Assembly: GCA_963801715.1 (NCBI GenBank) | Contig: CAWDGB010000009.1 | Coordinates: 62,001 to 126,000 of the forward strand | DNA from: CAVVJA01 sp963801715 | Lineage (GTDB): Bacteria; Actinomycetota; Actinomycetes; Mycobacteriales; Jatrophihabitantaceae | Reading direction: 5' to 3' | DNA length: 64,000 bases | Shown here: positions 18,671-27,884 of the stretch, one piece after another | How the letters are laid out: each line of letters opens with the position of its first letter | Position numbering within the stretch: position 1 is the stretch's first letter | Program-made: the position numbers and the translations under genes | Notes under the pieces: generated by a model | Databases searched by the model: none | Seen by the model: only the letters and a program-made list of their open reading frames with translations | Told to the model about the DNA's origin: nothing

Positions 18671-19076
18671 TTAGGATTCGCGGTTCGGGCTGCGGGCGAG
18701 CACGCACTCGGCGCATGTGTGGTCACAGGCGGGGCCGGCGCTACAGGCCGGCTCCGCGTCGGTGACGTGCATTTCCGTCGGATCATGCTCGTGTCCGCAG
18801 TCGATGGGAGCGCCCGCACGCGAGAGCATCCATCACTGCCGCGTCTACCTGCGCCTCCCGGGCATCGAGGCGCAGGCTCCGTAGCAGTCCCCACGCGACG
18901 AGCCCGAGGAAGACCGCGCCAAGCAATGCGACCGTCGCGAACAGCCGGATCACGACCGGTGCTGGCCGGAGCCACACGACGACGAACACCGCGAGCATGA
19001 CGAACGCCAGCAATCCGGCCGAACGCGCGGCGCGGCGTCTGCGCTCAGCGGGTACGGCGGACAGTGCCGAAGTCAC
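18671..19076 (-). CDS. Small membrane protein with Cys/His-rich tail (probable frame break)
   Basis: From GTG 19076, two membrane helices (LLAFVMLAVFVVVWL and LFATVALLGAVFLGLVAWGLL) are followed by LRLDAREAQVDAAVMDAL; the frame then stops at 18783. One base removed near 18815-18830 continues it into APIDCGHEHDPTEMHVTD and a Cys-rich end (CDHTCAECVL), stopping at 18671, 8 bp from the cimA stop, for 134 aa. The tail has six Cys and four His and could bind metal. Alternatively the tail is a separate 52-aa overlapping frame from ATG 18829. Function unknown. Confidence 0.6.
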
Positions 19077-19136
19077 CCGTCGAGTATGCGCGACGGCGCG
19101 CGACTGCCTGCAACGGCACCGGTAACGTTGCCGTAC

Positions 19137-19946
19137 GTGCGCATTGCCCGCTTCGTAACGCCCGGTCCAGCAGCTGGAACGGGGGTGGCCAACATCCAGT
19201 GGGGGGTGGTCGAGGGTTCCGCCGGCGCCGCGCTCAGCGCGTTGACGGTGGCAGCGATTGCCGATCATCCGTTCGGTCCGATCTCGTTCACCGGTGACCG
19301 GTGGGCGCTCCCCGACGTGCGGCTGCTGCCGCCGATCCTGCCGAGTAAGGTCGTCGCGGTCGGCAAGAACTATGCGAGCCACGTGCGGGAGATGGGCGGC
19401 GATGCCCCGCCGGAGACGCCGATCATCTTTCTTAAACCGTCGACCTCGGTCTGCGGTCCGGGCGATCCGATCCGGTTGCCGGTCGAGGCCGGCCGAGTCG
19501 ATCACGAGGCGGAGCTTGCCGTCGTGCTCAGGCGGCCCTTGAAAGGGGCCACGGCCGGTGACGCCCTCGACGCGGTGCTGGGCTACACGTGCGCCAACGA
19601 TGTGACCGACCGCACCATGCAGAGCGCGGACGGCCAGTGGACCCGGGCGAAGGGCTACGACTCATACTGCCCGCTGGGCCCGTGGATCGAGACAGCGGTG
19701 GACCCCACAGACCTGCGGATCACAGCATCCGTGAACGGCGACGTGCGCCAGGACTCCCGGACGAGCGCGCTCATTCGAGACGTGGCCGCACTGCTGGAGT
19801 TCATGTCTGGGGTGATGACGCTCTTGCCAGGCGACGTCATCCTGACCGGCACACCGGCCGGCGTCGGGCCGATAGTCGATGGCGACACGGTGACGATCGA
19901 GATCGAGGGAATCGGGGCGCTGACGAACCCGGTCCGGGCCGTATGA
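19137..19946 (+). CDS. Fumarylacetoacetate hydrolase-family protein
   Basis: 269 aa from GTG 19137, chosen because TAACGT ends 8 nt upstream and upstream codons are not conserved in character. Metal-binding residues of the FAH fold are visible: VGKNYASHVREMG, the EAELAVVL strand with acidic ligands, and GYTCANDVTDR. The GDVILTGTPAGVG segment near the C-terminus is diagnostic. Members hydrolyse acylpyruvates or decarboxylate oxaloacetate; the substrate is not decidable. Its stop overlaps the gltX start by ATGA. Confidence 0.9.
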   Translation: MRIARFVTPGPAAGTGVANIQWGVVEGSAGAALSALTVAAIADHPFGPISFTGDRWALPDVRLLPPILPSKVVAVGKNYASHVREMGGDAPPETPIIFLKPSTSVCGPGDPIRLPVEAGRVDHEAELAVVLRRPLKGATAGDALDAVLGYTCANDVTDRTMQSADGQWTRAKGYDSYCPLGPWIETAVDPTDLRITASVNGDVRQDSRTSALIRDVAALLEFMSGVMTLLPGDVILTGTPAGVGPIVDGDTVTIEIEGIGALTNPVRAV

Positions 19947-21394
19947 CGGCAGTTCGAGTCCGGTTCTGCCCGTCGCCGACTGGGAATCCGCATGTCGGTC
20001 TGATCCGAACGTGCCTGTTCAACTGGGCCTACGCCCGCCATACCGGCGGCACTTTTGTGTTCCGCGTCGAGGACACCGATGCGGCGCGCGACTCGGAGCA
20101 GTCCTATCAACAGTTGCTGGACGCACTGCGCTGGCTCCGGCTCGACTGGGACGAGGGGCCGGAAGTCGGCGGCCCGTATGCGCCCTACCGGCAGAGTGAG
20201 CGGCGCGCGATCTACGCCGACATCGTCTCCCGGCTGCACGATGCCGGTCTGGTTTACGAGTCCTATTCCTCGGCTGAGGAGATCGAGGCACGCCAACGCG
20301 CGGCCGGACGCGATCCGAAGCTCGGGTATGACAATCATGACCGCGAGCTGTCCGACGACGCGCGCGCGGCGTTGCGAGCTGAAGGCCGCCAGCCGGTCCT
20401 GCGCCTGCGCATGCCTGACGAGGATCTCGGCTGGAACGACATCGTCCGGGGCCCGGTCACTTTCGCCGCCGGCAGCGTGCCGGATTTCGTTGTCGTCCGG
20501 GCGAATGGCGAGCCGCTCTATCCGCTTGTCAATCCGGTCGATGACGCACTAATGCGTATCACCCACGTCCTGCGCGGCGAGGACTTGCTGCCGTCGACCC
20601 CACGGCAGATTGCGCTATATCGCGCCCTGATCACAATTGGCGTCACCGACACCGTGCCGCAGTTCGGACATCTTCCGTACGTCATGGGGGAGGGCAACAA
20701 GAAGCTCTCCAAACGCGATCCGACCTCCTCGCTGAACCTTTACCGACAGGAGGGCTATCTGCCGGAAGGATTGCTGAACTACCTCGCACTGCTCGGCTGG
20801 TCGATCGCCGACGACCGTGATGTCTTCAGCCTGGAGGAGATGGTCACCGCTTTCGACGTCGCCGACGTGAATGCCAACCCGGCCCGCTTCGACCCGAAGA
20901 AGTGCGAGGCGATCAACGCCACGCATATCCGGCTGCTTCCGCCGGACGAATTTGCCTTGCGACTCCGGTCCTTTGCCGATGAGATCGGAACCAAGGCACC
21001 GGCCGGGTTGATCGAGTCCGCGGCGCCGTTGGTGCAGGAGCGGATCCGCACCTTGCGCGAGGGTCTCGACTTGATTCACTTCCTGCTCGTAGCGGAGGCG
21101 GACTTCACGGTGGACGAGGGCGCGGCAGCTAAGCAGCTCGACGGCCCTGGTCACGATGTGGTGTCAACGGCGTTGACCACGCTCGAGACCGTCTCGGATT
21201 GGACCGCCGGCGAGCTCGAACAACACCTGCACGCTGCGCTTGTCGAAGGCCTCGGGCTGAAGCCGAGGCAGGCTTACGGTCCCGTGCGGGTGGCGGTCAC
21301 GGGCCGGACGGTGTCGCCACCGCTGTTCGAGTCACTCGTGCTCCTCGGGCGGGACCGGACGCTGGCCCGGCTGCGAGCCGCGCGGGATCGATAG
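19943..21394 (+). CDS. gltX: Glutamyl-tRNA synthetase
   Basis: 483 aa class I synthetase. The HIGH-type motif is PSPTGNPHVGL (residues 10-20), and the KMSKS-type motif is KKLSKR (about 253-258). The C-terminal anticodon-binding helical domain is complete. As gatCAB is present and tRNA-Gln lies 250 bp downstream, this enzyme is probably non-discriminating and also makes Glu-tRNA(Gln) for GatCAB; that is inference. Start ATG overlaps the preceding stop. Confidence 0.96.
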   Translation: MTAVRVRFCPSPTGNPHVGLIRTCLFNWAYARHTGGTFVFRVEDTDAARDSEQSYQQLLDALRWLRLDWDEGPEVGGPYAPYRQSERRAIYADIVSRLHDAGLVYESYSSAEEIEARQRAAGRDPKLGYDNHDRELSDDARAALRAEGRQPVLRLRMPDEDLGWNDIVRGPVTFAAGSVPDFVVVRANGEPLYPLVNPVDDALMRITHVLRGEDLLPSTPRQIALYRALITIGVTDTVPQFGHLPYVMGEGNKKLSKRDPTSSLNLYRQEGYLPEGLLNYLALLGWSIADDRDVFSLEEMVTAFDVADVNANPARFDPKKCEAINATHIRLLPPDEFALRLRSFADEIGTKAPAGLIESAAPLVQERIRTLREGLDLIHFLLVAEADFTVDEGAAAKQLDGPGHDVVSTALTTLETVSDWTAGELEQHLHAALVEGLGLKPRQAYGPVRVAVTGRTVSPPLFESLVLLGRDRTLARLRAARDR

Positions 21395-21604
21395 CTCGGG
21401 GCAGTAGTACGGCCGCTGGGCTTGGCGCACACCGCCGTCGCGTCGTGCCCATCACTGGTACTGGAGTGACGGATGTGGCTCGCATGAGTTAGCTGCCGTC
21501 CCATTGCCGCGCGCGAGGCAACACCCGATCGCCGGCACCTCGCGTCACCGATGCCGCACGCCCGGCCAACCGGGCGCGAATTCGGGGCCACGCGACCGGT
21601 CCGC

Positions 21605-21610
21605 TAGACT
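21605..21610 (+). promoter_or_regulatory. Probable -10 box of the tRNA-Gln/tRNA-Glu unit
   Basis: TAGACT lies 38 nt before the mature 5' end of tRNA-Gln, and the same hexamer is used at gatC. No convincing -35 box. Confidence 0.45.
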
Positions 21611-21648
21611 TTGTGGTCGGCCGGTCGGCCCATGCCGCGCCGGTCTGA

Positions 21649-21720
21649 TGGGGTATGGGGTAATTGGCAGCCCAACTGATTCTGGTTCAGTTAGTCTAGG
21701 TTCGAGTCCTGGTACCCCAG
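21649..21720 (+). tRNA. tRNA-Gln (CTG)
   Basis: 72 nt cloverleaf. Acceptor TGGGGTA pairs with TACCCCA (21713-21719) with discriminator G. Anticodon stem ACTGA/TCAGT encloses TTCTGGT, anticodon CTG. T-loop GTTCGAGTC is standard; CCA is not encoded. Confidence 0.95.
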
Positions 21721-21753
21721 CGGTGCGATCGTTGCACCATCGGAAGTTTCTGG

Positions 21754-21826
21754 GGCCCCGTCGTCTAGTGGCCTAGGACGCCGCCCTCTCAAGGCGGTAG
21801 CGGCGGTTCGAATCCGCTCGGGGCTA
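21754..21826 (+). tRNA. tRNA-Glu (CTC), intact copy at the island's left edge
   Basis: 73 nt. Acceptor GGCCCCG pairs with CGGGGCT (G-U at the first pair); anticodon stem CCGCC/GGCGG encloses CTCTCAA, anticodon CTC; T-arm GGTTCGAATCC. Its 3' 45 nt plus one base recur exactly at 34558-34603, so the 3' half of this gene was supplied or preserved by the integrated element. Confidence 0.95.
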
Positions 21827-21827
21827 C
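21782..21827 (+). repeat. Left attachment repeat (attL) within tRNA-Glu
   Basis: 46 bp identical to 34558-34603, covering the anticodon arm, variable loop, T-arm and acceptor 3' strand of tRNA-Glu. Identity stops abruptly on both sides (C versus T before it, G versus C after it). Confidence 0.9.
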
Positions 21828-21830
21828 GGC

Positions 21831-21859
21831 CTACAGCCCCCGAATTTCGGGGGCTGTAG
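21831..21859 (+). terminator. Terminator-like hairpin after tRNA-Glu, island-derived
   Basis: A perfect 14-bp inverted repeat, CTACAGCCCCCGAA and TTCGGGGGCTGTAG around one T. It lies just beyond attL, so it arrived with the island; the ancestral tRNA terminator is now at 34608-34638. Confidence 0.7.
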
Positions 21860-21899
21860 TCATATCCAAATCTTTCGAGCGCCAGCATGATCGAGGCCC

Positions 21900-21917
21900 G
21901 GGTACACAATGGGTACA
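21900..21917. repeat. Integrase arm-site-like motif, left end
   Basis: GGGTACACAATGGGTACA, a tandem GGGTACA pair 73 bp inside attL. A near-identical copy in the same orientation lies 106 bp inside attR. Position and repetition suit recombinase arm sites; binding is not shown. Confidence 0.45.
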
Positions 21918-22103
21918 CACCAGAACGAGTCGCGCCGGTACGCGGCCGACCTCGATGGCACGCTTGGTTGCGCCCATTGCGCTGAGCTTCAGGAAGCGAG
22001 CCCGAATCCCGGCCGGACGACCGTGGCGCTCGGGCCTCGCGCTCCTCGGACGCAGACGCCGCGTCCGCTCGCAACAACTGGGTCTGGCCCCGGCAAGAAG
22101 AAA

Positions 22104-22126
22104 ACCCGGCCCACGAGGGACCGGGT
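22104..22126 (-). terminator. Minus-strand terminator at the left end of the island
   Basis: On the minus strand ACCCGG (22126-22121) pairs with CCGGGT (22109-22104) and TTTTCTTCTT follows. It would end minus-strand transcription of the decayed gene at 22540-23085. The stretch 21860-22539 otherwise shows no supportable gene. Confidence 0.5.
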
Positions 22127-22539
22127 GAGTTTCGCAACCACTGTAGCGCGCCGCCGAGCGCAGGTATACCTTACGGCACTGCCGTCGACCAGTCGGCTGG
22201 CTTGATGTATATGCCAGCCCGGTCGGGAAGATCGTGGCCGGCTCCTTTCGGCAGCTGCTGGTTCGAGTGCGCCGGGTGCAACTTCTAGGTCGGGCTGGAC
22301 CCGCTCGTGGACAGCAGGTTGGGTTGCCGCGCCGGTCCCGTGTCGAGGGCGTGTGGTGTCGGGGTTTCCTTGACTACGTGTGACGGTTCGGTGCCAGTGT
22401 CGATTGCGCGGTCAGCGGCCCATGCTCGGGCAGTGGTCGATCTGCTGGGTCGGGTAGGGCTCGTGGCGCAGTGACCGGATCGGGCTGGACGGGCGGCGGA
22501 ACGCCGCGTGCTGGTCGGGGGCGACCTGCTCGGCCGTCA

Positions 22540-23085
22540 CGCAGCTTTCGCCGCCTCGAGCAGCGTCTGCGGATCGGCTGGCTGGTGATCGCCGGGTCGC
22601 TGACGAGCCGGTCGACGCGCTGGTCGGCGCGCCTAACGCGCTGTTGCGTGGACTCGAGGCGTTCGGTGAGCTCGGGGATCAGGCCGGCGGCGCCGGTGTC
22701 GTACAGGGGCTGGTGGGAGAGCTGTTCGAGTTCGCGACGGCCCTGGTGGTAGGCGGCCGCCGCCGCGTCGTAGTCCTCGCGGGCCCGTTCGGCGGCGCGC
22801 AGCCGCGCAGCCTGCTGGGGGTAGTCGGTGGCGGCCAGCCGTTGCGCCTGCTGGTAGAGAGCGTCGGCAACCTGGCGGACGGTGGACCGGTGACCGGCCG
22901 TTGACATATCGCCTGCGGGTCGAGGTCGCTGTCGGCGAACACATCCGTCCATCGGGTCGCCCAGGTGTCGAGGTGCTGTTGTGCGTACCGCACGCGGCCG
23001 CGGTGTACACCGAGCCGGCCGGGACCGGCGGCGATGGTGCGTGCGGCGTGGTCGGCGGCGGCCAGGTCTGCGTCCCAGGTGGGGC
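22540..23085 (-). pseudogene. Decayed alpha-helical protein, possibly the C-terminus of a MobF-type relaxase
   Basis: Protein-like sequence runs from about 23085 (TWDADLAAADHAARTIAAGP, then RYAQQHLDTWATRW) to about 22905, switches frame there, and continues with QVADALYQQAQRLAATDYPQ and long heptad-like helices to about 22580. No start, no N-terminal catalytic domain and at least one frame break. The helical, Ala/Arg/Gln-rich style resembles the C-terminal region of actinobacterial conjugative relaxases, but no relaxase or helicase motif remains. Confidence 0.35.
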
Positions 23086-23320
23086 GCGCCCTCGAGCAAC
23101 GCGACCCGCAATCTCATGCTGCACCGCTTGAACCTAAAGAACTGCGCGAGTACGTACGCCGCTGATCGCTGATCAGGTCATGCGCCCTGGGCGAGCAGTG
23201 ACCACGGGTTGGCTGAAACGGCGTAGCGGCCGAGGGACCTCAACGAACTGCCGGCGGGTTGCATTGCCTTGCTGGGTCGATGTGCGACATCGTTCACCGG
23301 CAAGACGCCATGGGGGGATC

Positions 23321-23534
23321 ATGTGTGCGATCTGGACGGCCGTGATCGGATTCGCCGGAGTAGTGGTAGGGGGCGGCAGTCACAGCGGTCACGACGTCAC
23401 GGCGGGCGGAGATCGCTGATGCCCACGAAGAGCGCCGCGAGGCCTATCTCAAGGGCGCTCGGGGGCGAGGATCAAGTCCCAGGACCACAGAACCGCTGTT
23501 CGAGAAGATCGGGAACAGGCCAGATCCTCAATAG
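23321..23534 (+). CDS. Small membrane-anchored protein (frame break in a G run)
   Basis: ATG 23321 starts MCAIWTAVIGFAGVVVG. A run of five G at about 23369 breaks the frame; removing one G gives GAAVTAVTTSRRAEIADAHE and a stop at 23534, exactly 71 codons (70 aa). One N-terminal membrane helix is followed by a charged helix (EERREAYLKGARGRG). It ends 14 bp before the repeat-protein gene and is probably co-transcribed. Function unknown. Confidence 0.5.
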
Positions 23535-23548
23535 TTTGGAGATGAAAG

Positions 23549-25100
23549 ATGGCAGACGGTGACCCACTCATCATCGGCGACGCTAACACCGCGTCTAATC
23601 CCGGTGCCGAGACGAGCCTCAGCCGAAACGACAGGACCCCCATCACCGTGTTCGCCGCCCGGAGCCTTCACGCCGGTGACGCCATCCATGCCGAGGCCGT
23701 CGACGGCTATGGCGTGTTTAGCCGCAGCGACACCGGCACCGGTGTGTTGGGTTTCAGCAACACCCACGACGGCATGTTGGCTTTCAGCGCCAGACACGCC
23801 GGCGTGGTGGGCAACGGCACGGTGGTCGGCGTGCTGGGCTCTGCCCTAACTGGTTTCGGCGTGGTGGGCGGCAGCAGCAGCGGCGTCGGCGTGGAGGGCG
23901 ACAGCGATACCAGCTTCGGCGTGCGGGGATCCAGCCTCAGCAGCATCGGCGTGGCCGGCAGCAGCCATAGCAGTACCGGTGTGTTCGGTGAGAGCGACAC
24001 CCAGTGACGGCGTGCGGGGCGTTAGCCGTACCAGCTTCGGCGTGAATGGCACCAGCGACAGCGGCACCGGCGTGGCGGGCTTCAGCTTTACCAGCTTCGG
24101 TGTGTTCGGTGAGAGCGACACCAGTGACGGCGTGCGGGGCGTTAGCCGTACTGGCTTAGGTGCGAGTGGCACCAGCGGCGGCGGCATCGGTGTGGCCGGC
24201 AGCAGCGACACCAACTTCGGCGTCGGGGGCCGTAGCCGTACCAGCTTCGGCGTGAGTGGCACCAGCGACAGCGGCATCGGCGTCAGAGGTATCGGGCTCA
24301 GCGGCGGCGTGTTCGGGCAGACCGCCAGCGCCACCGCCGTGTTCGGGATAGCGACGGGCTCGGCCGGCTTCGCGGGAGGCTTTCTTGGCCCGGTCTTGGT
24401 TTCTGGCCACCTGCTCGTCATTGGCGGCCTGGACGTCATCGGTACCAAAAACTTCAAGATCGACCATCCGTCTGACCCAGAGAACAAGTACCTCGTGCAT
24501 ACCTGCGTGGAGTCCTCGGAGATGAAGAATGTCTACGACGGCGCCGCGCGGCTTGACGAGGATGGGTCTGCCTGGGTGGAGCTCCCCGACTGGTTCGAGG
24601 CGCTCAACGGAGACTTTCGCTACCAGCTCACGGCCGTCGGCGGGGCGGCGGCAGGGTTGCACGTTGCCGAGGAGATCTCTGGAAGGCGCTTCAAGATCGC
24701 GGGCGGCGAAGCTGGAATGAAGGTCTGTTGGCAGGTGACGGGCTCGCGCAAGGACCCATGGGCCGCAGCCAATCCGTTCGAAGTGGAGCAGGAGAAGCGG
24801 GAACAGGAACGCGGGCGCTACCTGGAACCTGGTCTCTACGATGCCCCGGAAGAGCAGAGGATCACAGTCGAGCCCGTGGCCGCAACGCTGCGGGCGGCCA
24901 CGGGCTCGCCGACCGGCCACGACGCCATGGACGAGCTGCGGCGGCGGATGGAAGGCGTGGAACCGCCATCGCGGGCGACGGACGTCCACCTCGACCAGAT
25001 GGACGAGGCGAGGCGGCTAGTGGAAGAGCAGCGCCGAGAGCTCGCAGAACTCCTACTGCGGATGGACCAGCAAGCCGAGGCTCCACCGGAGACCACGTAG
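23549..25100 (+). CDS. Decapeptide-repeat (GVxG) protein with conserved C-terminal domain (one frame break)
   Basis: About 22 degenerate 10-residue repeats (GVFGESDTSD, GVRGVSRTSF, GVAGSSDTNF) span residues 55-272, suggesting a beta-solenoid or fibre. A conserved C-terminal domain follows (FKIDHPSDPENKYLVHTCVE, WVELPDWFEALNGDFRYQLT, GMKVCWQVTG), then a charged coiled-coil tail (DEARRLVEEQRRELAELL). At 24000-24006 one unit reads ACACCCAGTG where its repeat at 24120 reads ACACCAGTG; removing the extra C fuses both frames into 516 aa. Similar repeat-plus-domain proteins occur in environmental bacteria. No signal peptide was seen. Role unknown; surface or fibre-like structure is a guess. Confidence 0.75.
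23711..24366 (+). repeat. Tandem 30-bp coding repeats
   Basis: About 22 degenerate 30-bp units each encode GVxGxSxTxx. The segment from GTGTTCGGTGAGAGC to GTTAGCCGTAC is nearly duplicated (about 23980-24031 and 24098-24149), so larger duplications also built the array. Confidence 0.85.
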
Positions 25101-25328
25101 CCACCTTCAAACCCGAGCGGCTCCACGAAGCCCGGGCTATCCGCGCGCTCTATGAATCCAGCTTCCACTGAGTTCCGCAGGTCGCCCGTGTACCGCTGCC
25201 CCACCGCGAACCGCGTGGGACGCGGTAGCCGTCTGCGCGGGCCGGGTGCCCCGGGCGAGCTCGCAGATCGATCGATCTCGCGCACCCCAGCGCCCGCCGC
25301 TTATGTCGGTCTATCTGCATCGAACCAC

Positions 25329-27458
25329 TCATCCGGTCGGGGTGATCTTGAGAGCGCGGCGTAGGAAGTCGACTTGGAGCAGCAGCAGGTTCTCGGCGAC
25401 CACCTCGCTGTTGGCCATGTGCGTCATACCGGACAGCGGGATGAACTCATGCGGCTTACCCGCGGCCAGCAGCGCGCTGGACAGCCGCAGGGAATGCGCC
25501 ACGTAGACGTTGTCGTCCGCGAGACCATGGATGATCATGAGCGGTTTACTCAGCCGTGCCGCCAACGGAATCACGTTGTTCGCCTCGTACACGTCGGGAT
25601 TCGTGTTCGGATTGCCGAGATAGCGCTCGCTGTAGCAGGTGTCGTAGAGCCGCTCGTCAGTCGTCGGCGCGCCCGCGATGGCGGCGCTGAACACGTCAGG
25701 ACGGCGCAGTACGCCGAGCAAGGCGAGGTAGCCGCCGAAGGACCAGCCGCGGATCGCGACCCTGGTGCTGTCGACGTCGTCGGGGTACAGCCGGGCCACC
25801 TCGGTGAACGCCTCGGCCTGATCATCGATCGTCCCGGCGCGGTCGTTGAGCGCAAGGCGATCCCACGCCGGACCGCGGCCGGCCATGCCGCGACCGTCCG
25901 CAACGATCACTAGGAATCCTTGATCGGCGAACCATTGCGGAGTCAGGTACGCGTGCGCCGCGTTGATCACGCGCTGCCCATGCGGGCCGCCGTAAGGATC
26001 CAGCAGGACCGGCAAGCGTCGCGAACCGCGTTCGTGTCCGGTCGGGAACAGCACGGTGGTCGGCAGCCCGCGCTCGCCGACCTGGAGGGTCACCGCGTTC
26101 GGCACCACCGGTGACGTTTCGGCCAGCGACGACAGTTCCACGCCGGCGTCGCCGGCTCGGACCGTGGTGGTAACGACCGGAACGGACGGATTCTGCTGCG
26201 CAACGACGAGCGTGCCGCCGCCGGCCGCACCGGTGGCGACGCCGTCTGGATCGCTGAGCAACTCGACCGCGCCGTCGAACCCGAGCCGGGCCAGCGCAAC
26301 CGAGGCGACCTTCGGGATGATCGTCGCGATGACCGCGTCCTTCTCGACCGCGATCACCTCGCGCAGCAGCACATCCTCGGGCGTGAACGGCTCGCCGTCG
26401 ATCCACAACCGGCGGGTCTCGCCGACGTCCACGCTGTACAGCAACCGACCGTCATTCAGGCGCCGCGGCGTGCCGGGCAGCACCTCCACCCAGGCGCCGT
26501 CAGTGATCGCGCGCAGCAGGGTCGTCGTCCCCGTCGCCGGATCGAGTTCACGGAACTCCATGCGCCGCTGGTCGCGCGTGAGCAGCGTCAGGATCGGGCG
26601 TGGCCCGCTCCATCCGACGTGCGCGAGGTACTCGAGCACGTGGCCGTCCAGAGCGGCGTCCGAGCGCCAATCGACGTCGACGCGTGCGCCGGACAGCGGC
26701 ACGACGGCGAGCGAGACGAGCGCATTCGCCGTCCCGGCCTGCGGGTACCGCACCCGCATCGGCTCGCGTTCCGGGTGGGCCGGATCCGAGATGTGCCATA
26801 CCAGGACGCCTGTTTCGTCGTACCGCTCGACGAGCAGCGACTCGCCATCGGGCGCCCACCAGAACCCGCGGGCCCGGTCGAGTTCCTCGTTGGCCACGAA
26901 CTCGGCCAGTCCCCAGGCGACCTCCTCCGGCTCGTTCGGCTCGGGCCCGACGAGGACGACGTCGTCGCTCGACTCCAACGTGACCACCCGGACCGCGCGC
27001 TCGCCCACGTACGCGACGCGGCGTCCCGTCGGGTCGAGTTGCGGGTCGACCACGGGGACGGGTGCGGCGAACTCGCGCACCACGCTGTCACCGGAGAGGT
27101 CCGCGACAAACAGGCGTGACGACAACGCAAACGCCGCCTTCGTCATGTCGGCGTCGGTGCTGAACGCGACGATGCCGGACGTCGTCACCCGCTGCCGCTC
27201 GCGTCGCGCGCGCTCTTCCCGGGTCAGGTTCTCCGGGTCGGCGCCGAGCAACGCAGCCGGATCGGCGACCAGTCGTTCGCTGCCGCTGGCCACGTCGTAC
27301 AGCCACAGCGCGTGCGCGCGTTCGGTGCCGCTCGGCGCACGGAGGAAGACCACCCGTTGACCGTCGGGACTGACCTCGAAGCCACGCGGCAGGCCCAGCC
27401 GAAAGTTCATCGTGCGCGCCGCGAGGCGCGGGAAGGACTCAGTCGCCACGAGCGCCAT
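25329..27458 (-). CDS. S9-family serine peptidase (prolyl oligopeptidase / DPP-IV type)
   Basis: 709 aa. Residues about 20-430 are an N-terminal propeller (FEVSPDGQRVVFLRAP, GFWWAPDGESLLVERY). The C-terminal alpha/beta hydrolase domain has Ser573 in GWSFGGY, Asp648/649 in HGLADDN, and His680 in SGMTHM. DPYGGPHGQ forms the oxyanion-region motif. No signal peptide, so probably cytoplasmic, cleaving short peptides. It is intact, unlike many island neighbours, and convergent with the repeat-protein gene. Confidence 0.93.
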   Translation of the reverse strand: MALVATESFPRLAARTMNFRLGLPRGFEVSPDGQRVVFLRAPSGTERAHALWLYDVASGSERLVADPAALLGADPENLTREERARRERQRVTTSGIVAFSTDADMTKAAFALSSRLFVADLSGDSVVREFAAPVPVVDPQLDPTGRRVAYVGERAVRVVTLESSDDVVLVGPEPNEPEEVAWGLAEFVANEELDRARGFWWAPDGESLLVERYDETGVLVWHISDPAHPEREPMRVRYPQAGTANALVSLAVVPLSGARVDVDWRSDAALDGHVLEYLAHVGWSGPRPILTLLTRDQRRMEFRELDPATGTTTLLRAITDGAWVEVLPGTPRRLNDGRLLYSVDVGETRRLWIDGEPFTPEDVLLREVIAVEKDAVIATIIPKVASVALARLGFDGAVELLSDPDGVATGAAGGGTLVVAQQNPSVPVVTTTVRAGDAGVELSSLAETSPVVPNAVTLQVGERGLPTTVLFPTGHERGSRRLPVLLDPYGGPHGQRVINAAHAYLTPQWFADQGFLVIVADGRGMAGRGPAWDRLALNDRAGTIDDQAEAFTEVARLYPDDVDSTRVAIRGWSFGGYLALLGVLRRPDVFSAAIAGAPTTDERLYDTCYSERYLGNPNTNPDVYEANNVIPLAARLSKPLMIIHGLADDNVYVAHSLRLSSALLAAGKPHEFIPLSGMTHMANSEVVAENLLLLQVDFLRRALKITPTG

Positions 27459-27884
27459 GCTGGCACGAAACGGCTAGCCAGTTCCCGATCATCAAGAAAA
27501 GCGCAACAGCTACGGCCGAGCGAAGTCGTCGTTCCAGATCACGATCGTCGCGTGCTCCGCCGGGGCGATCTCGTCAGATTAGAGAGAGGAGGCGGCGTGG
27601 TAGCGCTCGGCGAAGGCCCCTCAAGCCCACCGGAACCGCCGAACAGGCATGGCGGCGTAGCGTCCGGTCAGTGTCGCCAATCGTGTGCTCGGTCGGTGCG
27701 CGAGCCGTCGATCTCGCGCTCATGTGGCGGGGACCGGCAGCGCGCAGTGTGTTGGTATGAGGCCGCCTTGGCCGTTGCGCCGCGTCATTGTTGCGGTAGC
27801 GGGTGACACTAGTTGCCGGCGTCACTTCTCAGGTGGTCGCCGTAGAACGTTGATCCCGAACTGTGGGTGATGTTGTCTTGGCGG
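27459..27884. other. Gap without a supportable gene
   Basis: Reading frames in both directions are short and rich in Arg/Pro/Ser, as expected of noncoding high-GC DNA. The minus strand near 27490-27570 carries a short protein-like end (EHATIVIWNDDFARP, then stop) that I could not assign and that may be a gene remnant. Confidence 0.4.

Noticed and set aside
21691..22137. 148-aa minus-strand frame across the two tRNA genes, with ends such as GYQDSNLD and PERIRTAATALRG
   Set aside because: These are the well-known spurious translations of tRNA antisense strands, not a protein.
23979..24010. Programmed frameshifting in the decapeptide-repeat gene
   Set aside because: The neighbouring repeat copy lacks the extra C and no slippery site or pseudoknot is evident; a one-base error is simpler.
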